Shown here: positions 43,530 through 48,962 of the stretch, piece by piece
Position numbering within the stretch: the first letter of the stretch is position 1
Layout of the letters: each line of letters opens with the position of its first letter
DNA from: Odoribacter lunatus
Lineage (GTDB): Bacteria; Bacteroidota; Bacteroidia; Bacteroidales; Marinifilaceae
DNA length: 48,962 nucleotides
Assembly: GCF_943193135.1 (NCBI RefSeq)
Contig: NZ_CALPCZ010000018.1
Coordinates: forward strand, 1-48,962
Direction: 5' to 3'
Translations under genes and position numbers: made by a program
The notes under the pieces: generated by a model
The model's input: the letters and a program-made list of their open reading frames with translations, nothing else
Databases searched by the model: none
What the model was told of the DNA's origin: nothing

Positions 43530-44687
43530 ATGAGTTTTCAAAACAAAATCCCCCGTTGGCAGAAGATTTCGTCCGGCATCCTGCTTGTGATTGCCATCAT
43601 TTTTTTAATCGCTCCGGTTTATGTGCGTGAGGCACTGATTCATTGGTATCCGGATATTTCGGATACTTATCTGTTTGAATCGCATGTGGTGGCCAAAGCG
43701 GATACATGTTGGGAGTGGCCGGAGGCAAAGGATTATAATACTTATCGGTTGGATAAAACCGACAGCCTTTACCTGGATGAATACGGCACCGTCGCTTTTC
43801 TTGTTATTCAGGACGACAGTATCCGTTACGAAGAATATAGGGACAGTTGGACGCCTTTGACTCTTTCCAATCTGTTTTCGGCAACCAAGAGTATTGTGGG
43901 ATTGCTGATAGGCATTGCCCACGATGAGGGATATATAAAAAGCCTGGATGATAAAGTCGGGGATTATCTGCCGGAATTCAAAGAGGGAAAACGGGCGGAC
44001 GTGTCAATAAGAAATCTGCTGACGATGAGTTCCGGATTAAATTGGGACGAGTCTTATAGCAGCCTCTTTTCTAAAACAACGCAGGCTTATTATGGAGATA
44101 ATATCCGGGAATTGGTTATGAATCTGGAGGTCGAGGAAGAGCCGGGGAAACGCTATTCTTACAAAAGCGGTGATACCCAATTGCTCTCTTTGTTGCTCGA
44201 AGCGGCTACTGGACAGACAATCAGCGATTACGCGCACGATAAACTCTGGCAACCGATGCAGGCTTGTACGGATGCCCTCTGGAATTTGGATAAAAAGGGG
44301 GGCGATGAAAAAGCGTATTGCTGTTTCAATACCACGGCGCGGGACGTTGCCCGCTTTGCGCGTCTGATACTCCGTAACGGAGATTGGAACGGGCGGCAGC
44401 TGGTATCGGAGGAGTATATGCAGGAAGCCATTACGCCCGCCGTTTATCTTGAAAATGAATTTGGAGACGGAGCTTTGGACTACTACGGCTTTCAGATATG
44501 GATTGTAAAATACGGGGATATGCGTTTCCCGGCATTCCGGGGATTAGGCGGGCAATATATCTTTGCCATACCGCAGAAAAATGCTATTGTCGTGCGTTTG
44601 GGGCATGACCGCAGTACCGTGTACGAGCGGGAGGTAACTACCGACATGAAACCTTACCTTGACATCGCTTTTAAGATATTGAAATAG
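43530..44687 (+). CDS. Serine hydrolase of the beta-lactamase/PBP4-like family
   Basis: A 385-aa protein with one N-terminal hydrophobic helix (about 14-32), probably an anchor with the enzyme domain in the periplasm. The nucleophile motif is SATK at 117-120 (SxxK), and YSYKSGD at 209-215 occupies the YxN position as YxS/YxK. GLGGQYIFAIP stands where the third motif is expected. Class C beta-lactamase-like hydrolases of this kind are usually esterases or D-amino-acid peptidases rather than resistance enzymes. Follows coaD by 8 bp. Confidence 0.9.
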   Translation: MSFQNKIPRWQKISSGILLVIAIIFLIAPVYVREALIHWYPDISDTYLFESHVVAKADTCWEWPEAKDYNTYRLDKTDSLYLDEYGTVAFLVIQDDSIRYEEYRDSWTPLTLSNLFSATKSIVGLLIGIAHDEGYIKSLDDKVGDYLPEFKEGKRADVSIRNLLTMSSGLNWDESYSSLFSKTTQAYYGDNIRELVMNLEVEEEPGKRYSYKSGDTQLLSLLLEAATGQTISDYAHDKLWQPMQACTDALWNLDKKGGDEKAYCCFNTTARDVARFARLILRNGDWNGRQLVSEEYMQEAITPAVYLENEFGDGALDYYGFQIWIVKYGDMRFPAFRGLGGQYIFAIPQKNAIVVRLGHDRSTVYEREVTTDMKPYLDIAFKILK

Positions 44688-44691
44688 AAAC

Positions 44692-44728
44692 AAAAAAATC
44701 GGAAGCCGTTAAGACTTCCGATTTTTTA
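44692..44728. terminator. Bidirectional terminator, serine hydrolase / glyA
   Basis: Stem formed by tcggaag (44699-44705) and cttccga (44715-44721), extended by flanking A and T runs on either side. Confidence 0.9.
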
Positions 44729-44742
44729 TTTGTATTCAATTT

Positions 44743-46023
44743 TTACCAGGCAAACATCGGACGGGGATTCATCATCGCATTCACTTCTTTCTTCACTTGT
44801 GCGATAACATTTTCATCGTCAATATTTGACAGGATACGGTCAATCATATCCACGATTGTTTTCATATCCTCCTCTTTCAGGCCGCGGGTCGTAATGGCAG
44901 GCGTTCCGACGCGTATACCGGATGTCTGGAAAGGAGAACGGCTGTCGAAAGGCACCATGTTTTTGTTAATGGTAATATCGGCCTTTACCAGCGTATTTTC
45001 AGCCTTCTTACCGGTCAGTTCCGGGAACTTCGTGCGTAAGTCAATCAGCATGCAGTGATTGTCCGTACCGCCGGATACCACCTTATATCCTTTGTCAATA
45101 AAAGCCTGTGCCATGACTTTGGCATTCTTTTGTACCTGCTTGGCATACTCCAGATAAGAATCGGAAAGTGCCTCATTGAATGCCACGGCTTTGGCAGCAA
45201 TGACATGTTCCAACGGACCGCCTTGCTGGCCGGGGAATACGGCGAAGTTGATAACTTGCGACATCATCTTGATTTCTCCCTTCGGTGTTGTCTGCCCCCA
45301 TGGATTCGGGAAATCTTTGGGAAGCAAAATCATACCGCCGCGCGGACCGCGCAATGTCTTGTGGGTTGTCGTTGTCACAATATGGCAATATTCAAAGGGA
45401 TTGTTCAGTAATCCTTTGGCAATCAAACCGGCGGGATGTGCCATGTCATACATCAGCAGGGCGCCTACTTTGTCGGCGATTTCGCGCATGCGTTTGTAAT
45501 CCCAGTCGCGGGAATAAGCTGAAGCACCCGCAACAATCATCTTGGGGTGATGTTCCAGCGCCAGTTTTTCCATTTCGTCGTAGTCCACCAGTCCCGTATC
45601 CTCTTTCACGTGGTAAGCAACAGGATGGTAATTGATACCGGATAGATTTACGGGGGAGCCGTGGGACAGGTGGCCGCCGTGTGCCAAATCCAATCCCAGA
45701 TACGTATCGCCGGGTTTCATGCAGGCAAAAAACACCGCTGCATTGGCCTGGGCGCCGGAGTGTGGCTGAACATTGGCATATTCTGCGCCGAACAATTTGC
45801 ATGCCCGATCGATTGCCAACTGCTCGGATTGGTCTACAATCTGGCATCCGCCGTAATAACGGGCACCGGGGTATCCCTCTGCATACTTGTTTGTCATGCA
45901 GGAGCCCATGGCTTGCATCACTTCCTCACTGACAAAGTTTTCCGAAGCGATTAGTTCGAGGCCTTCTTTTTGACGTTGAGCTTCTTGTGCTATTAAGTCA
46001 AATATCTTAGTATCTCTTTCCAT
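44743..46023 (-). CDS. glyA: Serine hydroxymethyltransferase
   Basis: A 426-aa cytoplasmic PLP enzyme that interconverts serine and glycine with tetrahydrofolate. Start at the ATG at 46023 ([18 protein letters not shown]); a frame extension to 46080 would run through the promoter. Family blocks: [35 protein letters not shown], and [17 protein letters not shown] near 225-240 with the PLP lysine. It supplies one-carbon units and complements the gcvT-serC-serA operon elsewhere in the window. Confidence 0.97.
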   Translation of the reverse strand: MERDTKIFDLIAQEAQRQKEGLELIASENFVSEEVMQAMGSCMTNKYAEGYPGARYYGGCQIVDQSEQLAIDRACKLFGAEYANVQPHSGAQANAAVFFACMKPGDTYLGLDLAHGGHLSHGSPVNLSGINYHPVAYHVKEDTGLVDYDEMEKLALEHHPKMIVAGASAYSRDWDYKRMREIADKVGALLMYDMAHPAGLIAKGLLNNPFEYCHIVTTTTHKTLRGPRGGMILLPKDFPNPWGQTTPKGEIKMMSQVINFAVFPGQQGGPLEHVIAAKAVAFNEALSDSYLEYAKQVQKNAKVMAQAFIDKGYKVVSGGTDNHCMLIDLRTKFPELTGKKAENTLVKADITINKNMVPFDSRSPFQTSGIRVGTPAITTRGLKEEDMKTIVDMIDRILSNIDDENVIAQVKKEVNAMMNPRPMFAW

Positions 46024-46049
46024 ATAGAATTGTTTTATATAATTTTTCT

Positions 46050-46081
46050 CAAATTTAGCACATTCATTCCAAGTTAACAAA
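46050..46081 (-). promoter_or_regulatory. Promoter of glyA
   Basis: On the minus strand, TTTG (46081-46078), 20-bp spacer, TAAATTTG (46057-46050). Transcription would start near 46044, about 20 nt before the ATG. Confidence 0.78.
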
Positions 46082-46155
46082 CTTTTGCCGGTAATTACTT
46101 TCCCCTTTTTTCATTTTTATCTACTTTTATACCGAATTTTAAATTTATACAAATC

Positions 46156-46599
46156 ATGGAATATTCAATGGAAAATGAAGTACGGGAAAATAAACGTCCA
46201 GCTCTTTTGACGGTATTGTGTATATTGACTTTTATTGCCGCCGGTTTATCGATAATTTTTAACTTGGTAATATGGTGTATGCCTGTGGATTCTTTGGATG
46301 GTCTGTCCGGACAATGGGCGGAATTATTGGGAGAAGAGAAAGCGGAGGAGATGGTGAACTCCTTTTATCTGGCGGGTAAATTGGCACCGTGGCAGATGTT
46401 GGCTAACATCATAAACCTGGTCGGAGCGATTATGATGTTTCAGTTAAAGCGGGTAGGTCTTTATCTTTATGTATTGGCACAGGTATTGATTGTTTTGCTG
46501 CCGGCTTGTATCAGCGGTTCCTGGGCTATCGTTTGGCCTGCATTCTGGGCAATACTCTTCATTGTGCTGTATGCCATAAATTGGAAGAGCTTGAAATAA
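46156..46599 (+). CDS. Small membrane protein
   Basis: A 147-aa inner-membrane protein with about four hydrophobic segments (about 17-38, 77-95, 99-118 and 122-141) and a short charged loop after the first (EEKAEEMVNSFY). No family recognised with confidence. It is monocistronic, ending at a clear terminator, and divergent from glyA. The 3' end of its terminator is duplicated on the other side of the AbiE locus. Confidence 0.75.
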   Translation: MEYSMENEVRENKRPALLTVLCILTFIAAGLSIIFNLVIWCMPVDSLDGLSGQWAELLGEEKAEEMVNSFYLAGKLAPWQMLANIINLVGAIMMFQLKRVGLYLYVLAQVLIVLLPACISGSWAIVWPAFWAILFIVLYAINWKSLK

Positions 46600-46621
46600 G
46601 CTAATCCGAAAAATATAGTGA

Positions 46622-46658
46622 AGCCTGTCGGGTATATTTGCCGGACAGGCTTTTTTTG
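46622..46658 (+). terminator. Terminator of the small membrane protein gene
   Basis: Stem agcctgtc with gacaggct, extended by further GC pairs, loop near gtatatttg, followed by seven T. Confidence 0.9.
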
Positions 46659-46671
46659 TTTCATATAAAAA
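46637..46671 (+). repeat. Direct repeat flanking the AbiE locus, left copy
   Basis: A 35-bp sequence from tttgccggacaggc to ttcatataaaaa, nearly identical to 48579-48612. It comprises the right half of the terminator above and the stop codon of the toxin gene. Confidence 0.8.
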
Positions 46672-47726
46672 GTTTCTGTACTTCGTTCCAATAGAAGAAT
46701 GCCTCGACGTTGCTTTTCTTGAACTTGTTGAATTTCGTTGGCAGAGGGTCATAAATAACTGCGTTGGATAGTGCCGGCATATAAGCTTTATCAAAATGAT
46801 GCACCTCAGTTTTGCCCAATTCAATCAGTTTGCTTAAATATGCAGCTTTGGCAGCATTGATAATGGCACTGTCCAGCGTATAGATTTCGCTATGAATAAA
46901 ACTGCGGACTTTTGCTATACCTTGTTGAAGGAGTTGGAATTCATCGGGTGATACTGTGCCACGAAGAGATATACAACAGGCCGTATTGAAAATGTCGTGC
47001 AGCACATCCTGTATAGTTAGTCCTTTCTTCTTGCGGTATTGCAATTCTACCTCTGCAAACTTTTTGAATGTCTCCGTTGAAATGGACAAATCCGCCGTAA
47101 GGTCAAATAAAGATGCTATATCAAACAATTGCTTATTAATCTCCATCGAACAGTCTTTGACATCTTTAAAGAATGGAATACCGGTAGTATGAGGTGCAAA
47201 GGCTGTCAGTTTATCACCGAGCAAATCCATATGGCTTGGAACATTTACCAACACAGGCACCCTCGGTTTTCAGAAATGGGCTTTGGATAGGCAACGTAAC
47301 TATGTCTGAGTAATGATTATCCTCGAATAATACATCCAACAATATTTTATCCTCACTATGTCCCGATGGATATGCTACTTGATAATGGTATTTTGCGTGT
47401 TGTTTAGGAATATCCGTGCGGCTATTTCGCTCAACAAGTTCAATCTCTCCAAATCCATACTCAGCGGAATATGTGTGCAGGAAATTCTCTATCTGCGTGC
47501 CGGGAGGACAAATAATGTCTATATCGATAGAAAGTCGCTTGGTGCTGTTTAAGTGAAGCATAAGCGAAGTACCTCCTTTGAATATCAGAGGGCAGCCGGA
47601 GCGTACCAAAGCTTCAAGTAATGAGAATGCTCTAATAGTCTTTTCCACAAGCGACTTATCTTTTATACCATTGGCGGTTGCAACTTGGTCTATCCACTCA
47701 TAAGTTCGGCTGGCTGGGTGTATCAT
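46661..47726 (-). pseudogene. AbiEii-like nucleotidyltransferase toxin, frameshifted
   Basis: The first frame (47726 to 47214) begins one base before the end of the antitoxin gene and carries GGTSL at 51-55 and SIDID at 66-70, the active-site motifs of AbiEii/MenT nucleotidyltransferases, up to SPFLKTEGA. The family sequence then continues in another frame (from about 47260 to 46661), with VPSHMDLLGDKLTAF and the C-terminal helices. Restoring one base near 47255-47262 would join both into one protein of about 350 aa. As it stands the protein would lose its C-terminal half, so the toxin is probably inactive, unless this is a sequencing error. AbiEii toxins block translation by nucleotidyl transfer. 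Confidence 0.82.
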
Positions 47727-48445
47727 TATTCAAAAGTTTTGAGTATTTTTATTATCTTGTCTTTTCTGTTGCGTCGTGCCGCATATCTGAGCAAACGACT
47801 GACATTTACATTGTGTACTTGGAACGCATTTCCGTAAATGGTATACAACTCCACGCCCTGCGCAAACAACAATTCCTTGTCTCCGGCAGCATCAACAAGA
47901 ATTTTCTCTATAGTCGGGACAAAGTAATTATTCATAGTTACGATAGGAGCCTCGTTAATCAAGGTGCGAATAATTATCATATCATCAGATGTTATATATC
48001 GTTCACACTCCTGTCGCGTCGGATTTAATAGGATGGTTTTATGTTCCTGAAGCCCTTGCAAGAAATAAAAAACTGACTCTGAGGCAACTTTCTCAACATC
48101 CACGAATATCATACTTAATGCGGGAATATGCTGCATATACGGAATCAGTACAGCAGGCTTCCAAATGCAGAAATCGGCAAAAGGGAATTTATCACGTACC
48201 TGTTGTGCGAGATTCAATTCATCATCTGATGGGGAATATTGAAATTCCATATTATGTTTTGCCGGAAGACGGTAAAGTCCACGGTCTACTTTTTCCAACT
48301 GACCGCTGTGAGCAAGACGGTATAACACGACTTTGGCAGAAGTTCGAGAAATATTCTGCGAATCCAAATACCGCATTAATCCGTCAAGCTGAAATGGTTC
48401 GTTTTGCGTTAAGGCATATTGTATGATATAGTCTGCTATCGTCAT
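47726..48445 (-). CDS. AbiEi-like antitoxin / transcriptional regulator
   Basis: A 239-aa protein with an N-terminal winged helix-turn-helix (about 1-55; ISRTSAKVVLYRLAHSGQLEKVDRG in part, then YRLP), and a C-terminal domain of the AbiEi type (about 60-235). AbiEi binds inverted repeats in its promoter and represses the operon, and its C-terminal domain counters the toxin. The gene shares one base with the toxin start (TAATG arrangement), as usual in AbiE loci. The upstream palindrome at 48479-48519 is the likely operator. Confidence 0.85.
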   Translation of the reverse strand: MTIADYIIQYALTQNEPFQLDGLMRYLDSQNISRTSAKVVLYRLAHSGQLEKVDRGLYRLPAKHNMEFQYSPSDDELNLAQQVRDKFPFADFCIWKPAVLIPYMQHIPALSMIFVDVEKVASESVFYFLQGLQEHKTILLNPTRQECERYITSDDMIIIRTLINEAPIVTMNNYFVPTIEKILVDAAGDKELLFAQGVELYTIYGNAFQVHNVNVSRLLRYAARRNRKDKIIKILKTFE

Positions 48446-48478
48446 AAAATCCTTTTTGAATTGCGAATGTAAATATAT

Positions 48479-48519
48479 AACAAATTTGGCAAATAATGGT
48501 GTTTTTTGCCAAATTTGTT
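48479..48519 (-). promoter_or_regulatory. Operator palindrome of the AbiE locus
   Basis: Perfect 15-bp arms (48479-48493 aacaaatttggcaaa, 48505-48519 its complement) separated by 11 bp and centred about 55 bp before the antitoxin start. AbiEi antitoxins are known to bind inverted repeats in this position. No clear T tract follows, so a terminator is unlikely. Confidence 0.75.
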
Positions 48520-48578
48520 TACTTTTATCTTTGAATCAGAAGTTACAAGATAGTCTTTGTATTTGTTTCCTGAAAAGT

Positions 48579-48612
48579 TTTGCCGGACAGGCTTTTTTAT
48601 TTCATATAAAAA
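48579..48612 (+). repeat. Direct repeat flanking the AbiE locus, right copy
   Basis: A 34-bp near-copy of 46637-46671 with one fewer T and one substitution. Here the left half of the terminator stem is absent, which shows that this is a duplicated piece and not a second complete terminator. Confidence 0.8.
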
Positions 48613-48665
48613 CACCGTATGGTTTGAAAGATTAGCTAAGCAGAGAAAAGTTTCCACTTTTTCCT

Positions 48666-48673
48666 TATATTTG
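48666..48673 (+). promoter_or_regulatory. -7 element of the leader copy 3 transcript
   Basis: TATATTTG, a perfect -7 box placed just before the leader, at about the position of the -7 box of copy 2. No clear TTTG at the -33 position. Confidence 0.5.
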
Positions 48674-48679
48674 TCCTGT

Positions 48680-48959
48680 TGTGGCAGAGAGACCTGCCGT
48701 AATTGAAATATTATTTTGAAGCGTTTAGCTTATCCTTGGTGAAGAAATCTGGTAAATTTCATTGAATACAGGGATAAACAATAAAGCGCTCATACTTGCT
48801 GTATATGTAATTCGTATATAGGTTAAGTGTGGGATGTTGTTTATTTGTATTCAAGGTTTACCAGAGCCTCTTCACCAGATAAACTAAAGTTCCCACGCTT
48901 TCTTTTTGTTATAAACCCACCTTTCCGGGGACTTTCAAGGTGCTAAGTAATTTCTTGGT
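48680..48959 (+). ncRNA. Structured 5' leader, copy 3
   Basis: It has a 5' hairpin (ggcag 48683-48687 with ctgcc 48694-48698), an arm (agcgttt 48720-48726 with aaagcgct 48783-48790, and ttatcc 48730-48735 with ggataa 48772-48777), a tatat-rich hairpin near 48801-48821, a 9-bp helix (48825-48833 with 48892-48900) enclosing gtttat/ataaac (48839-48844, 48879-48884), and a last hairpin (cacctt 48918-48923 with aaggtg 48937-48942) 17 nt before an ATG at the window edge. Confidence 0.8.
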
Positions 48960-48962
48960 ATG
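48960..48962 (+). CDS. Start codon of a gene that continues outside
   Basis: Only the ATG is in the window. By its position, 17 nt after the last hairpin of the leader, it corresponds exactly to the starts of the LRR lipoprotein genes at 192 and 19594. Another LRR lipoprotein, possibly with a multigene operon, is expected but not seen. Confidence 0.45.

Noticed and set aside
47214-47270. Programmed -1 frameshifting in the toxin gene
   Set aside because: There is no slippery heptamer or clear downstream structure. Only a short C run is present, so a deletion or a sequencing error is simpler.
48442-48657. A 71-codon frame resembling the frame at 46467-46691
   Set aside because: The shared KKPVRQ peptide comes from the direct repeat, not from homologous proteins. 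Both are shadows.

Overview
The window is a Bacteroidales chromosome segment. The family is not resolved, although Odoribacteraceae-like gene content is plausible. The evidence is a fused lpxC-fabZ gene, DUF6266 proteins, lipoproteins with an SDDDD start, near-absence of Shine-Dalgarno sequences, and seven promoters that fit the Bacteroidetes consensus TTTG-N19/20-TAnnTTTG.

Layout. 1-2142: AT-rich accessory DNA with a leucine-rich-repeat (LRR) lipoprotein, an orphan membrane-anchored protein and, at its right edge, the 3' part of a tRNA-Thr(GGT) gene that looks like an attachment-site remnant. 2271-15772: core genes, namely transaldolase, a Sua5/YciO protein, the TrkH/TrkA potassium transporter, comEC, def, ruvX, divIC, an ornithine carbamoyltransferase, a STAS protein, and a gcvT-serC-serA-DUF1015 operon for serine and glycine. 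16019-19594: a compact four-gene operon, low in GC and weakly skewed (LRR lipoprotein, TerB-like protein, coiled-coil four-helix membrane protein, vWA-like lipoprotein). 20390-21789: two DUF6266-type genes. 21840-28215: an operon of mgsA, a His-rich protein and a CzcBAC-type heavy-metal efflux pump. 28319-32805: rimP-nusA-infB. 33102-36381: lpxD, lpxC-fabZ, lpxA. 36439-46599: assorted core genes (NlpC/P60, DUF3737, MATE, PatB-like, biotin carboxyltransferase, coaD, serine hydrolase, glyA). 46661-48445: an AbiE-type toxin-antitoxin locus whose toxin gene is frameshifted, lying between two 35-bp direct repeats. 48680-48962: the leader of a further gene that begins at the window edge.

Three observations stand out. 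First, a structured leader of about 270-280 nt occurs three times (1-191, partial; 19595-19863, minus strand; 48680-48959). Several helices are kept by compensatory changes and the last helix lies 17-18 nt from the start codon each time. The two copies whose downstream gene is visible both precede LRR lipoproteins. Second, the minus-strand copy drives the LRR-TerB-coiled-coil-vWA operon, the best candidate here for an undescribed cell-envelope stress or defence system. Third, strand composition flips between about 15.8 and 21.8 kb, from an A/C-rich to a G/T-rich plus strand regardless of gene direction. That is the signature expected of a replication origin, and three 11-bp iterations beside a very AT-rich stretch lie in the interval.

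All assignments come from reading the sequence and from recognising protein families. No database or folding program was run.
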